Shown: positions 53,444 to 62,893, numbered from the stretch's first letter. The stretch is 64,000 bases of DNA from CAVRCA01 sp965218045 (GCA_965218045.1 CBDCJX010000011.1:310001-374000); one strand, 5' to 3'. Notes: generated from the sequence alone by a model not told the origin. Numbers and translations: made by a program.

Positions 53444-55267
53444 ATGGCGAATTCCACACAACCGGCGGCAACAGGTCTTCAGACGCAGAATCCACTCGGC
53501 TTCGTGCTTTGCTACGTACGCGAGCATTGGCTGGGACATACGATTGTTATCACCTCCGTTCTTGCTGCCGTGGGTTGCGGAATCGGATCACAATACGCGG
53601 TGAAATACCTGGTCGACGTGCTCTCGGCCGGACCTGCCGCGGCGGCAAGCCCGGTGTGGACCGCGTTCGCGCTGCTCGCTGGCCTGATCGCGGCGGACAA
53701 CATGATGTGGCGCGTCGGCGGCTGGACCGCGAGCCACACCTTCGTCTCGGTGACCGGCGCGTTGCGGCGCGACCTGTTCCGTCACCTGACCGGCCATTCC
53801 CCGGCCTACTTCGCGGATCGCTCGCCTGGCACGCTGGCCAGCCGCATCACCGCCACCGCCAACGCCATCTACACGATCGAGAGCTCGTTCGCTTGGAATG
53901 TGCTGCCGCCCACCATCGCGGTGATGGGCGCGATCATCGTGCTGCTCACCATCAGCCCGTTGATGGCGCTGGTCCTCGTGGTGATCGCCGCGATCCTGTG
54001 CGTGGTCATAGCGCGCATGGCGGCGGCCGGGCGCAAATATCACCACGCCTATGCCGCGCGTGCGGCTGAGGTGGATGGCGAGCTGGTCGACGTGATCAAC
54101 AACATGCCGCTGGTTCGCGCCTTCGGCGCCACCCTGCGCGAGCGGAACCGCTTCGCCGAGAGGGTGGCGCAGGAGATGGCGACGAGGGGCACCAGCCTGC
54201 GTTATCTCGAGAAGCTGCGGCTGCTGCACGCCGCCACCACGGCGGTGCTCACTGGCGGCCTGCTCGGCTGGGCGATCCTGCTGTGGCGCAGCGGCGTCGC
54301 CACCACCGGTGACGTGGTGCTGGTGACGACGATGGGGTTCACCATCCTGCATGGCACGCGCGATCTCGCGGTGGCCCTGGTCGACGCCACCCAGCACGTC
54401 GCCCGGCTTTCCGAGGCGCTTGGCACGTTGCTGGTGCCGCATGAGCTGCGCGATGTGGAGAACGCTCAGCCGCTGCCGCAATCGGCCGGCGCGGTCACGT
54501 TCGAGGATGTCAGCTTCTCCTACCCGGACGGCGGCGCCGTGCTGCGCGACGTGAGCCTGCACATCGACGCGGGCGAGCGGGTCGGCATCGTCGGCCGCTC
54601 CGGCTCCGGCAAGTCGACCATGCTGTCGCTGCTACAACGGTTTCGTGACGTGCCGGTCGGCCGCATCCTGATCGACGGGCGCGACGTCTCGCAGGTGAGC
54701 CAGGAGAGCCTGCACGATGCGATCTCGGTGGTGCCGCAGGACGTGATGCTGTTCCATCGCTCGGTGCTGGAGAACATCCGCTACGGCAAGCCGGACGCCG
54801 CCGACGAGGAGGTCCATGCCGCCGCTTCCGCCGCCGGGTGCGACTTCATCGCCGGCCTGTCGGAGGGCTTCGACACCATCGTCGGCGATCGCGGGGTGAA
54901 GCTTTCCGGCGGCCAGCGTCAGCGGCTCGCCATCGCCCGGGCGTTCCTGCGCGACGCGCCGATCCTGCTGCTCGACGAGGCCACCTCGGCGCTGGACAGC
55001 GAGTCGGAGCTGGCGGTGCAGCGGGCGCTCGACCGGCTGATGACCGGGCGCACCGTGATCGCGGTGGCGCACCGCATGTCCACCTTGCGCGACTTCGACC
55101 GGATCGTGGTGATGAACGCGGGTTCGGTGGTGCAGGATGGGGCGCCCGGCGTTCTCGAGCGGGCCAGCGGGCCGTATCGCGATCTGCTGCGCCGCCAGTC
55201 GTTCCACGTGGTCGAGGGCAGCCTTGGCGCCGAGGAGGATTTCGGCACGGAGGCCAAGGCCGCCTAG
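53444..55267 (+). CDS. ABC exporter (fused membrane and ATPase domains)
   Basis: A 607-aa half-transporter from ATG 53444 (earlier in-frame codons are open back to 53312 but without family support). Residues ~30-320 hold six predicted membrane helices (e.g. ITSVLAAVGCGIGSQYAVKYL, VLPPTIAVMGAIIVLLTISP). The ATPase domain has Walker A IVGRSGSGKSTMLSLL (~390), Q-loop VVPQDVMLF, signature VKLSGGQRQRLAIARAFL, Walker B ILLLDEATSALD and H-loop VIAVAHRMSTL. It is MsbA/AtmA-like in layout. It probably dimerises and exports a lipid, peptide or glycoconjugate. Confidence 0.92.
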   Translation: MANSTQPAATGLQTQNPLGFVLCYVREHWLGHTIVITSVLAAVGCGIGSQYAVKYLVDVLSAGPAAAASPVWTAFALLAGLIAADNMMWRVGGWTASHTFVSVTGALRRDLFRHLTGHSPAYFADRSPGTLASRITATANAIYTIESSFAWNVLPPTIAVMGAIIVLLTISPLMALVLVVIAAILCVVIARMAAAGRKYHHAYAARAAEVDGELVDVINNMPLVRAFGATLRERNRFAERVAQEMATRGTSLRYLEKLRLLHAATTAVLTGGLLGWAILLWRSGVATTGDVVLVTTMGFTILHGTRDLAVALVDATQHVARLSEALGTLLVPHELRDVENAQPLPQSAGAVTFEDVSFSYPDGGAVLRDVSLHIDAGERVGIVGRSGSGKSTMLSLLQRFRDVPVGRILIDGRDVSQVSQESLHDAISVVPQDVMLFHRSVLENIRYGKPDAADEEVHAAASAAGCDFIAGLSEGFDTIVGDRGVKLSGGQRQRLAIARAFLRDAPILLLDEATSALDSESELAVQRALDRLMTGRTVIAVAHRMSTLRDFDRIVVMNAGSVVQDGAPGVLERASGPYRDLLRRQSFHVVEGSLGAEEDFGTEAKAA

Positions 55268-55299
55268 CTAGGCTGGGCAACTGGACCCGGAAACAATTC

Positions 55300-55329
55300 G
55301 GGCGCCCCTTGGGGCGCCCTTTCTTTTTG
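55300..55329 (+). terminator. Rho-independent terminator after the ABC exporter
   Basis: Stem GGGCGCCCC, loop TT, GGGGCGCCC, then TTTCTTTTT. A strong hairpin and T-run 33 bases after the exporter stop and between convergent genes. The opposite strand lacks a T-run, so it mainly serves the plus strand. Confidence 0.85.
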
Positions 55330-55347
55330 AAGCCTTCGGGCTCCGGG

Positions 55348-55551
55348 TTAGAACCCCTCGCGCTCCAGCCGCTTGCGCTCCAGCTTTCGAGCGCGGCGTA
55401 CCGCCTCGGCGGCCTCCCGGGCGCGACGCTCGGACGGCTTCTCGTAGTGCCGGCGCAGCTTCATCTCGCGGAAGATCCCCTCCCGCTGCATCTTCTTCTT
55501 CAGCGCCTTTAGCGCCTGGTCGACATTGTTATCCCGCACGAGAACCTGCAC
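55348..55551 (-). CDS. rpsU: 30S ribosomal protein bS21
   Basis: A 67-aa protein starting MQVLVRDNNVDQALKALKKK, then MQREGIFREMKLRRHYEKPS and a basic C-terminal helix (RRARKLERKRLEREGF). This is the standard bS21 sequence; it sits near the mRNA exit of the 30S platform. It is a single gene on the minus strand, upstream region shared with def. Confidence 0.97.
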   Translation of the reverse strand: MQVLVRDNNVDQALKALKKKMQREGIFREMKLRRHYEKPSERRAREAAEAVRRARKLERKRLEREGF

Positions 55552-55701
55552 TTGGCCGCCTACTCCTTGTATAAGCGGCGCCGCCCCGGCGGCGGCACCA
55601 TGAAAAAAACACCCCGCCGCCGGATGCCGACGCGGGCCACAGCCCTATAACATGGGTCATCGACGCCACCAACACCAGCCCGACCAGCCGAGGAGAACCC
55701 C

Positions 55702-56262
55702 ATGGCCATCCTGAAGATCGCGCGCATGGGCCATCCCGTTCTGCTGCAACGCGCCGCGCCGGTGGCCGATCCGGGTGCCCCTGAAATCCGTCGCCTGGTC
55801 GACGACATGATGCAGACGATGGAGGACGCGATGGGCGCGGGCCTCGCGGCCCCCCAGGTCCATGTGCCGCTCCGCCTGTTCGTGTTCCGCGCCAGCCCCG
55901 ACCGCAGCAGCGGCGATGCGGACGACTTGCCGATCGGCAACACCGCGCTGATCAACCCGGAGGTCGAGCTGCTGAGCGACGCGCGGGTGTTGCGTTGGGA
56001 GGGGTGCCTCTCGATCCCGGGTCTGCGCGCCGCCGTCCCGCGCGCCCCGCGCATTCGCTATCGGGGCGTCGATTGCGATGGAGTCCCGGTCGAGCGCGAG
56101 GTGACCGGCTTTCACGCCGGCGTGGTGCAGCACGAGAACGACCACCTCGACGGTATCCTCTATCCGATGCGGATGACCGATTTCTCGCTGTTCGGCTTCA
56201 ACGAGGAGCTGACCCGAGTAGCGATGGCCGAAGCGGCGAAGCGGTCGGAGCAGGGCGCGTGA
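55702..56262 (+). CDS. def: Peptide deformylase
   Basis: A 186-aa metalloenzyme that removes the N-formyl group from new proteins. The three family motifs are present: GAGLAAPQVHV (motif 1, GxGxAAPQ), RWEGCLSIPGL (motif 2, EGCLS, Cys metal ligand) and VVQHENDHLDGIL (motif 3, HExDH; two His ligands and the catalytic Glu). ATG 55702 follows GAGGAGAACCCC. The TGA overlaps the next ATG (TGATG), so it is coupled with the COQ9-like gene. Confidence 0.96.
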   Translation: MAILKIARMGHPVLLQRAAPVADPGAPEIRRLVDDMMQTMEDAMGAGLAAPQVHVPLRLFVFRASPDRSSGDADDLPIGNTALINPEVELLSDARVLRWEGCLSIPGLRAAVPRAPRIRYRGVDCDGVPVEREVTGFHAGVVQHENDHLDGILYPMRMTDFSLFGFNEELTRVAMAEAAKRSEQGA

Positions 56263-56879
56263 TGCGCGCGCCGGAGCGCAGCCCTGAACGGGACGCGGCG
56301 ATCGAGGCGCTGCTGCCCAACGTGCCGTTCGACGGCTGGACCGAACGGGCGCTCCGTGGCGCGCTGCGCGCCACCGGGCTGCCCGAGGACGACGCGGCGT
56401 TGCTGTTCCCCGGCGGCGCGGCCGACATGGTGGAAGCCTATTGCGACCTCGCCGATCGGCGGATGGAGCAGGGTGCGACCGGGCTCAGCCTGGACGCCAT
56501 GCGGCTGCCCGCCCGCGTGCGGGCGATCATCACGCTCCGCTTGCGGCAGAACCGGCCGCACAAGGAGGCGGTGCGTCGGGCGATCGGCCTGCTCGCCTTG
56601 CCGCGTCATGCCCGCCTGGCCGCCGCTTGCACCGCGCGAACCGTCGATGCGATCTGGCATGAAGCGGGCGACCGGTCCGCCGACTTCAGCTGGTACACCA
56701 AGCGCGCCATCCTGGCCTCGGTCTACACCAGCACGGTGCTGTTCTGGGTTCGGGACCATAGCGATGACGACGCCGAGACCTTGGCTTTTCTCGATCGTCG
56801 GCTGGCCGGGGTGGGCCGGATCGGCAAGCTGCGCCGCCGCGCCGAAGGGCTGCTGCGACGCGCCGCGCCCGCCACCTGA
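56262..56879 (+). CDS. COQ9 family protein
   Basis: A 205-aa, mostly helical protein. N-terminal FDGWTERALRGALRATGLPE followed by AALLFPGGAADMVEAYCDLA and RVRAIITLRLRQNRPHKEAV matches the TetR-like COQ9 fold ('GWt..al..AA...G......lFP.G..dlv.....'). The C-terminal DRSADFSWYTKRAILASVYT with LFWVRDHSDD carries the 'D.SW Y.KR..L..vY..t.lf...D.S' signature. In eukaryotes COQ9 presents ubiquinone intermediates to COQ7. ATG 56262 overlaps the def stop. It supports an alphaproteobacterial host. Confidence 0.9.
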   Translation: MRAPERSPERDAAIEALLPNVPFDGWTERALRGALRATGLPEDDAALLFPGGAADMVEAYCDLADRRMEQGATGLSLDAMRLPARVRAIITLRLRQNRPHKEAVRRAIGLLALPRHARLAAACTARTVDAIWHEAGDRSADFSWYTKRAILASVYTSTVLFWVRDHSDDDAETLAFLDRRLAGVGRIGKLRRRAEGLLRRAAPAT

Positions 56880-56938
56880 ACCGGGGGACTTCTCGAACGT
56901 TGGCCATTCGCGATGGTCATGTCCCAGGGAGGCCACCG

Positions 56939-57016
56939 GTGCGCGGCATACTGCTTTGGCTGATCGGCATCCCGATCCCGATCATCATCCTGCTCTGGCT
57001 GTTCCATGTGATATGA
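56939..57016 (+). CDS. 25-residue single-pass membrane microprotein
   Basis: GTG 56939, preceded by AGGGAGG seven bases upstream, encodes VRGILLWLIGIPIPIIILLW LFHVI then TGA. It is one continuous hydrophobic helix with a conserved-looking LIGIPIPIIIL core. Very similar ~25-50-residue proteins (LLWLIGIPIPIIILLW) recur in many proteobacterial genomes as unnamed small membrane proteins. The strong ribosome-binding site and the match argue it is translated. The function is unknown. Confidence 0.7.
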   Translation: MRGILLWLIGIPIPIIILLWLFHVI

Positions 57017-57110
57017 GCGGTGCGGCGCGCCGACGACACGCGCCGCCCGCCGCTTAAATCTCCGATTAACCGTCCTGCCGCCATCCTGCTGACCCGCTGG
57101 ATGGAAGCCC

Positions 57111-59342
57111 ATGGTCGATCGACCCGCCGATGGGATCGTTGCGCGGCGGCCCGACGACGCCGCCGTATTGGCGCGTGCCCCGGCACCAGTGGCGCCGGCG
57201 CCTTGGCTCGACATCGGGGTCGTGCTCGGGGCGGTGCGACGGCACGGCTGGACCTTGATCGCGTGCATCATCGTCACGCCACTGCTGATGCTGATCGCGC
57301 TGCATCAGATGACGCCGCGCTATACCGCGACGGCGATCGTCATCTACAATCCGAGCGAGTTCGCGCCGCGCGAGCTGCAAAGCATCCTGCGGGTCGATCC
57401 GACCACCGACGCGGTGATGGCGAGCCAGACGGAGATCGTCCGCAGCCTGCCCACCGCGGAGCGTGTCGCCGATCGGTTCAATCTCTACACAAGTCCTGAG
57501 TTCAATTGGCGATTGCGGCGCCCGTCGCTGCCGGCGCGAGGGCGCGCGGCGCTGGCGTCGCTGTGGAACGGAGTGCGCGGCTTGCACTCGCCTCCGGCCG
57601 AGCCGTCCGCGGAATCGATCCATCGCGCCGTGATGCAGGCGGTGCAGGCCGCGATCGTGGTCAGGACGGTGAAGGCGACCCGCCTGATGGAGGTCTCCTT
57701 CACCACGCAAGACCAGACGCTCGCGGCGCCGGCGGCCAATCTGGTTAGCGAGATCTACATCAGCTCGCAGCTCGATGCGAAGTTCGCGGCGGTGCGGCAC
57801 GCCAGCGGTTGGCTGCAGCGCCGGGTCGCGGAGCTGCGCGGCGAGGTGCAGACGGCGGAGGACCGCATCGCCGCCTACCGCGCCCGCGAGGGCCTGGTGC
57901 AAGGCGTGCAGGCCGGGCTCAACACCGAGCAGATCAGCCGCCTCAACGCCGATCTGCTACAGGCGCGCAACGAGGTCGCCCAGGCGCAGGGCCGCCTCGA
58001 CGTGGCGCGTGGACGCACCGGCGCGGCGGCGCAAGCGGCGCTATCCCCGAGCGTGGTGCAGCTTCGCGCCCAGGAAGACCAGCTCACCGCCCAGCTACAG
58101 GCGATGCTGACCCGCCTGTCGGGAGGTCATCCGGACGTGGAGAGCCTGCGCAAGCGGCTTGCCTCGGTGCGGGCGGCGGTGGCGGCGGAGATCGGTCGCG
58201 TGGTCAGCGCCAGCGAGGCGGAGGTGCGGTCCGGTCGCGCCAGGGTCGCCGCGTTGGAGCGCAGCCTGGCCGAGGCGCAGACGCAGGTCGAGCACGACGC
58301 CACGGCGCAGATCCCGCTCAACGCCATGCAGCGCGACGCCGAGGCATCGCGCACCTTGTTGCAGGCGGTGCTCGAACGCATCCAGCAGACAGCGCAGCAG
58401 ACCGCGATCGAGCTGCCCGACGCGCGCGTGATCTCGCCCGCGCTGCCGCCCGGCGAGCCGAGCTTTCCCAAGACGAAGCTGCTGCTGGGCGCGGCGGTGG
58501 TGGCCGGCCTGTGCTTCGGCCTGCTGCTGGTCTGGCTGTTGGAGCTGGCGGACAGCACATTTCGCAGCGGCGAGGACGTACGCGAGCGCCTCGGCTTGCC
58601 GTGCTTCGCGCTCATCCCGCAGGTTCCGGCTCGCATTTTGGGCCGCGCGCGGATCGAGGAATACGGCGCCCACAAGCCGCTTTCCCCGTTCGCCGAGCAG
58701 TTGCGCGCGTTGCGTGCCGGCTTGTGGCTGCGATCGCGCCCGCCGAAAATCGTCGCGATTACCGCCGCGCGGCCCGGCGAGGGCAAGACGACCATCGCCA
58801 TGGCGCTGGCTCGGTCGGCGGCGATCAACGGCGAGCGGGTGCTGGTGGTCGACTGCGACATCCGGCAACCCTCGCTCGCCAAGCTGCTGCACGCCGAGGG
58901 CAAGGCCGGTCTCAGCGACTGCCTGCTCGGGCACGCGACGCTCGATGACATTATCCAGACCGACAGCGTGACCACGGCCCGCTTCATCGCCTCGGGCTCG
59001 GCGGAGGCGAACACGGCCGGTCTGTTCATGTCCGACGCGATGGGACAGGCGTTGGAGCGGCTGCGCGCCGAGCACGACCTCATTCTGCTCGACGCGCCGC
59101 CCGCGCTGGCGATGACGGATGCGCGCCTGCTCGGCCGCATCGCCGATGCCACCCTGCTTTGCGTGCGTTGGCGCGACACGCCGTTGCGCGTGGTGCGCAA
59201 CGCGCTCGGGTTGCTCGAGGAGGCATCCGCCCACGTCGCCGGGGTGGCGCTGACGCGGGTGAACGCGAAAACCCATGTGCGCGCCGGCTTCGCGGATTCC
59301 GAGATCTATCACCCCCGTTACGGCGGCTATTTCCGAGAATGA
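57111..59342 (+). CDS. Polysaccharide co-polymerase / tyrosine kinase (Wzc-like)
   Basis: A 743-aa protein combining a Wzz-type chain-length domain with a BY-kinase. One TM helix lies at ~43-65 (LIACIIVTPLLMLIALHQM), the periplasmic part contains long coiled coils (~200-440), and the second TM lies at ~460-485 (LLLGAAVVAGLCFGLLLVWL). The cytosolic kinase has Walker A TAARPGEGKTTIAMA (~555), Walker A' VLVVDCDIRQPSLAKLL and Walker B LILLDAPPALAMTDARL. The C-terminal tail SEIYHPRYGGYFRE has three tyrosines for autophosphorylation. It controls exopolysaccharide chain length and export. Its TGA overlaps the next ATG. Confidence 0.92.
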   Translation: MVDRPADGIVARRPDDAAVLARAPAPVAPAPWLDIGVVLGAVRRHGWTLIACIIVTPLLMLIALHQMTPRYTATAIVIYNPSEFAPRELQSILRVDPTTDAVMASQTEIVRSLPTAERVADRFNLYTSPEFNWRLRRPSLPARGRAALASLWNGVRGLHSPPAEPSAESIHRAVMQAVQAAIVVRTVKATRLMEVSFTTQDQTLAAPAANLVSEIYISSQLDAKFAAVRHASGWLQRRVAELRGEVQTAEDRIAAYRAREGLVQGVQAGLNTEQISRLNADLLQARNEVAQAQGRLDVARGRTGAAAQAALSPSVVQLRAQEDQLTAQLQAMLTRLSGGHPDVESLRKRLASVRAAVAAEIGRVVSASEAEVRSGRARVAALERSLAEAQTQVEHDATAQIPLNAMQRDAEASRTLLQAVLERIQQTAQQTAIELPDARVISPALPPGEPSFPKTKLLLGAAVVAGLCFGLLLVWLLELADSTFRSGEDVRERLGLPCFALIPQVPARILGRARIEEYGAHKPLSPFAEQLRALRAGLWLRSRPPKIVAITAARPGEGKTTIAMALARSAAINGERVLVVDCDIRQPSLAKLLHAEGKAGLSDCLLGHATLDDIIQTDSVTTARFIASGSAEANTAGLFMSDAMGQALERLRAEHDLILLDAPPALAMTDARLLGRIADATLLCVRWRDTPLRVVRNALGLLEEASAHVAGVALTRVNAKTHVRAGFADSEIYHPRYGGYFRE

Positions 59343-60715
59343 CGATGCCGCAATCAGCGCGAGCCGCCGTGCTGGCGAGCCGGGTGGGGCCGATCGCCGT
59401 TGCTGCCTTGCTGATGCTGTGGCCGGCGCTGCTGAACGGCTATCCGCTGGTGTTCGCCGATACCGGCACCTACCTGTCGCAGGCGATCGACCTGTATCTC
59501 GGCTGGGACCGGCCGGTGTTCTACAGCCTGCTGCTGCGATCGTTGCATATGACATTGACCAGCTGGCCGGTGATCGTCGCGCAGGCCGGGCTGGTGGCGT
59601 GGCTGCTGCGCTTGCTGATGCGCTGCGTGCTGCCCAGCGTTTCGGCCTGGTGGCTGGTACCGTTCACGGCGGCGCTGTGCGCGTGCTCGGCGCTGCCGTG
59701 GTTCGTATCCCAGCTCATGCCGGACATCTTCGCGCCCATCCTGGTAATCGTGCTGCTGCTCCTGCTGGTGTTTCCCAATCGCATGCGTTCGGCCGAGCGG
59801 CATGTGTTGTCCGGCATCGGCGTGCTCGCGATCGTGGTGCACACCTCGCACCTGCCGTTGGCGCTCGCGCTGCTCGTGACGTTGGGCTTGCTGCGGTGGT
59901 GGGGCGGGACACTGCATCGCGTCGAGCTCGCGCGTGCCGTCGCTATCCCTTGTGTCGGCGCGATGTTGCTGGTGGCGGTCAATTTGGTGGGGCATCACCG
60001 CGCCTCGGTGGCGCCGTTCGGCAATATCTTTCTGCTCGCCCGGGTTATCTACGACGGCCCCGGTCGCGAGGCGCTGCATCGTTTCTGCCCGTCGGCGGCT
60101 TGGCGGCTCTGCCCCTATGTCGATGCGTTGCCGACCGATTCGGATCATTTTCTGTGGGACAAGAGTTCGCCGCTGTATCGCGCCGGCGGACCCAAGGCGG
60201 TCTCCGCCGAAGCCGACGCGATCATCGGCGCGGCGCTGCGCATCGCGCCGTTGCGGGAGGCACGCGCGGTCGCCGCCAACACGGTCGAGCAACTGACCCG
60301 TTTCGCGACCGGCGACGGGCTGCAACCCTGGAACCCGACGGTTCGGCCGGTCATCGCCCGATCGTTTCCGGGTGCCGAACTCGCCGCTTACGACCGCGCA
60401 CGACAGACGCGTGGAGAGCTTACGGTTCCACCGGCCCTGCAAGCGGTGCATCGCATTGCCGCGATCGCCGCGCTGCTTGGGCTGCTGTTGGTGCTCGCGG
60501 TGCGCGGTCGCCGCGACGCGCTGACCGCCGCGACGGCCGGGCTGTTGCTGGCGCTGCTGGTCAACGCGGCGGTCACCGGGGGGCTTTCAGCGCCGCATGA
60601 CCGCTATCAGGCGCGCCTCGTCTGGCTCGCCGGCGCCCTGGTGCTGCTGGTCGGCCCGGCGCTCGCCCGCGAGCGCAACATGGGGGCGGCACTGCTTGCG
60701 GGCGTGCGCTCGTGA
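59339..60715 (+). CDS. Multi-pass membrane protein of the exopolysaccharide cluster
   Basis: A 458-aa protein from ATG 59339 (ATGA overlap with the co-polymerase gene). It has about ten hydrophobic segments, e.g. VGPIAVAALLMLWPALLNGY, DIFAPILVIVLLLLLVF, AVAIPCVGAMLLVAVNLV, IAAIAALLGLLLVLAV. The first loop has the motif FADTGTYLSQAIDLY and a long periplasmic loop lies at ~225-350. The pattern resembles the GT-C-type or Wzy-like membrane enzymes of polysaccharide clusters, but I see no diagnostic motif. Its position between chain-length and flippase genes suggests a polymerase or glycosyl-transfer role. Confidence 0.7.
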   Translation: MTMPQSARAAVLASRVGPIAVAALLMLWPALLNGYPLVFADTGTYLSQAIDLYLGWDRPVFYSLLLRSLHMTLTSWPVIVAQAGLVAWLLRLLMRCVLPSVSAWWLVPFTAALCACSALPWFVSQLMPDIFAPILVIVLLLLLVFPNRMRSAERHVLSGIGVLAIVVHTSHLPLALALLVTLGLLRWWGGTLHRVELARAVAIPCVGAMLLVAVNLVGHHRASVAPFGNIFLLARVIYDGPGREALHRFCPSAAWRLCPYVDALPTDSDHFLWDKSSPLYRAGGPKAVSAEADAIIGAALRIAPLREARAVAANTVEQLTRFATGDGLQPWNPTVRPVIARSFPGAELAAYDRARQTRGELTVPPALQAVHRIAAIAALLGLLLVLAVRGRRDALTAATAGLLLALLVNAAVTGGLSAPHDRYQARLVWLAGALVLLVGPALARERNMGAALLAGVRS

Positions 60716-62151
60716 TGCGCCTATGGCGCGGCAACGTGTTCTGGTCGGGCCTGGAGGCGGGCGTCTCGGCGTCGCTGTCGTTCGCGTCGGCCTTCGTCCT
60801 CGCGCGGCTGATCGGCCCCGCCGAGGTCGGCATCGGCGCCGGGGTGGTGGCGATGCACGTGCTGCTGTGGGTCACGGTCAACGCCCTGTTCGCCGACGCG
60901 CTGGTGCAGCAGGAGCAGGTCGACGACGTGACCGCCTCCAGCGCGTTCTGGGCGTCGTCGCTCGTCGGGGCAATGGCCGCGATGGTGCAGGCGGCGTCCG
61001 GCGGCCTGTTGGCGTTCGCCTTCGCCGACCATCGGATGATCGCGATGTCGCTGCTGCTCGCTTTGGCGTTGCCGGCGGTGGGCGCGGGCGGGGCGGTGCA
61101 GGGCCTGCTGACGCGCCGCCGGGCTTATCGGGTGCTCGCCTTGCGCGCCGTGATCGGCCAGGGGGCGGGCACCGTGTGCGGCATCGTCGTGGCGCTGGCC
61201 GGGGCGGGGGCCTGGGCCCTGGTCTTGCAGCAATTCGTCACCTCCGCCGTGGGGGCGCTGGCGCTGGTCGTCGGTGCCCAGTGGCGACCGGCGGCGGTGT
61301 TGCGCTGGCCAGCGATCCGCACCTTGCTGCGCACCGGCCTGCTGCTGACCGCGAGCACGCTGGTGCAAGGCTGCCGCTACCGCGTGTTCGCGATGCTGAT
61401 CGGCGGCACCGCTGGTCCGGCCGCGCTCGGTGTCGTGCATCTGGCGTTCCGCCTGGTGGACGCGGTGCGCGACCTGACGTTGACCGCGTTGTGGCGGTTG
61501 ATGCTCCCGGTTTTGTCGCAGCGTCAACGAGACCTTCCCGCCTTGCAGGCGAGCGTCGATCGCTACGCCTTGCTCTCCGGCCTGGTCATGTTCCCGCTGA
61601 TCGGCGCGATGCTGGTGACGATGCGGCCGCTGGTCGCGCTGGTGCTCGGTCCGGTCTGGCAGCAGGCCGCCGCGGCGACCACGCCGCTGCTGCTGCTGAT
61701 GGCTTGGCTGTTCCTCGGCTTCGCGGGCGGGGTGGCGATGGTCGCGCGCGGCGGTGCCCGGCAGTCGATGATCGCGCAGGTGGCGGTGACCGGCATGACC
61801 TTGCTCGGCGTCATCGTGCTGCGCCCGGCGACCCCGTTCGCCGCCGTCTCCGTGTGGTTCGCCGCGCAGATTCTGATCAGCCCGTACACGGTGCTGCGGA
61901 TTTCCCAGTCGATGCATTCGTCGCTGTTGCGTCAGCATCGCCCCGGGCTGCCCGCGCTCGGTATCGCCGCGCTGGCGACCGTCGCCGCCCTGTGCTTGCC
62001 GGGTGAGTGGCAGCCGGCCTCGCCACTGCTGCTGATCGCCGCGCGGCTGGCGGTGCTGCTTGTCGTCTATGCCATGGGTGCCTGCCTGCTGCTGCGTCAC
62101 GCGCTGCGCGAGGCGTGGCTGAGCAGCGGCCTCGTGGCAGGGTCGGCCTGA
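60715..62151 (+). CDS. MOP-superfamily oligosaccharide flippase (Wzx-like)
   Basis: A 478-aa protein from ATG 60715 (GTG 60712 also possible), overlapping the previous stop. It has about 12-14 hydrophobic helices and a typical Wzx/PST start (RLWRGNVFWSGLEAGVSASL, FVLARLIGPAEVGIGAGVVA), the 'LGP.e.G' motif of polysaccharide transporters. Later VNALFADALVQQEQVDDVTA corresponds to the 'l...LiQ...l' region of WzxC types. It would flip undecaprenyl-linked repeat units across the inner membrane. Confidence 0.88.
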   Translation: MRLWRGNVFWSGLEAGVSASLSFASAFVLARLIGPAEVGIGAGVVAMHVLLWVTVNALFADALVQQEQVDDVTASSAFWASSLVGAMAAMVQAASGGLLAFAFADHRMIAMSLLLALALPAVGAGGAVQGLLTRRRAYRVLALRAVIGQGAGTVCGIVVALAGAGAWALVLQQFVTSAVGALALVVGAQWRPAAVLRWPAIRTLLRTGLLLTASTLVQGCRYRVFAMLIGGTAGPAALGVVHLAFRLVDAVRDLTLTALWRLMLPVLSQRQRDLPALQASVDRYALLSGLVMFPLIGAMLVTMRPLVALVLGPVWQQAAAATTPLLLLMAWLFLGFAGGVAMVARGGARQSMIAQVAVTGMTLLGVIVLRPATPFAAVSVWFAAQILISPYTVLRISQSMHSSLLRQHRPGLPALGIAALATVAALCLPGEWQPASPLLLIAARLAVLLVVYAMGACLLLRHALREAWLSSGLVAGSA

Positions 62152-62152
62152 C

Positions 62153-62893
62153 ATGGCGGCGATCTCGCTGCTCGGGGTGAGCCTCGCCGACATGGACGCG
62201 CCGACCGCCGCCGCCGTGCTGGCCGCTCGGTGCCCGACGGCGGCGTTCGGCTACGTGCTGACCCCGAACGCCGACAATCTGGTCCGGCTCAGCCGCGATC
62301 CGGCGTATCGGGCGATCTATCAGGGGGCGTTGCTGCGCCTGCTCGACTCCCGCGTCGTGGCGCGCGCCGGGCGGCTGCTCGGCCTCGCCATGCCGGCCGT
62401 GTCACCCGGCAGCGACCTGACCGCGTTTCTGCTGCGCCAGCATCTCGCGCCCGACGAGCGGGTGACGGTGATCGGGATGCGGCCGGAGTATCTGGAGCCG
62501 CTGGTCGCGCGCTGCGGCATCGCGCGGCCGCATCATCACAACCCGCCGATGGGGTTCGAGCGTGATCCCGCCGCGCTCGCCGAAGCGGTGGCGTTCGTGC
62601 TCGCCCATCCCGCGCGATTCGTGTTTCTCGCCGTGGGATCGCCCCGGCAGGAATTGCTCGCCGCCGCGATCCAGGCGACCGGGCAAGCCAGCGGGATCGG
62701 CTTGTGCGTCGGCGCCAGCCTGGAGTTTCTCGCTGGTGCCGCGTCGCGCGCGCCGCGCTGGGTGCAACGCGCCGGGCTGGAATGGCTGCATCGGCTGGCG
62801 AGCGAACCGCGCCGGCTGGGCCGCCGCTACCTGGTCGAGGACCCGCCGATATTCAGCCTGCTGCTGCGCGAGAGGATGGGACGCCGCGCCTGA
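62153..62893 (+). CDS. WecG/TagA/CpsF-family glycosyltransferase (GT26)
   Basis: A 246-aa enzyme starting one base after the flippase stop. GT26 motifs: YVLTPNADNLVRLSRDPAYR (the 'T.N...l......y' acceptor region), LLDSRVVARAGRLLG (equivalent of 'l.DG.gv'), GMRPEYLEPL, RFVFLAVGSPRQELLAA (the GSP.QE motif) and CVGASLEFLAGAASRAPRWV (the 'GvG..fd..aG...RAP.w' motif). It transfers N-acetylmannosaminuronate- or glucose-type sugars to lipid carriers in related systems. It overlaps tail-to-tail with the GT2 gene by 67 bases. Confidence 0.92.
   Translation: MAAISLLGVSLADMDAPTAAAVLAARCPTAAFGYVLTPNADNLVRLSRDPAYRAIYQGALLRLLDSRVVARAGRLLGLAMPAVSPGSDLTAFLLRQHLAPDERVTVIGMRPEYLEPLVARCGIARPHHHNPPMGFERDPAALAEAVAFVLAHPARFVFLAVGSPRQELLAAAIQATGQASGIGLCVGASLEFLAGAASRAPRWVQRAGLEWLHRLASEPRRLGRRYLVEDPPIFSLLLRERMGRRA

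Noticed and set aside
60721..62193. Long minus-strand frame opposite the flippase gene (490 codons)
   Set aside because: His/Gln/Arg-rich translation without motifs; the plus strand encodes clear membrane helices in a tightly packed operon.
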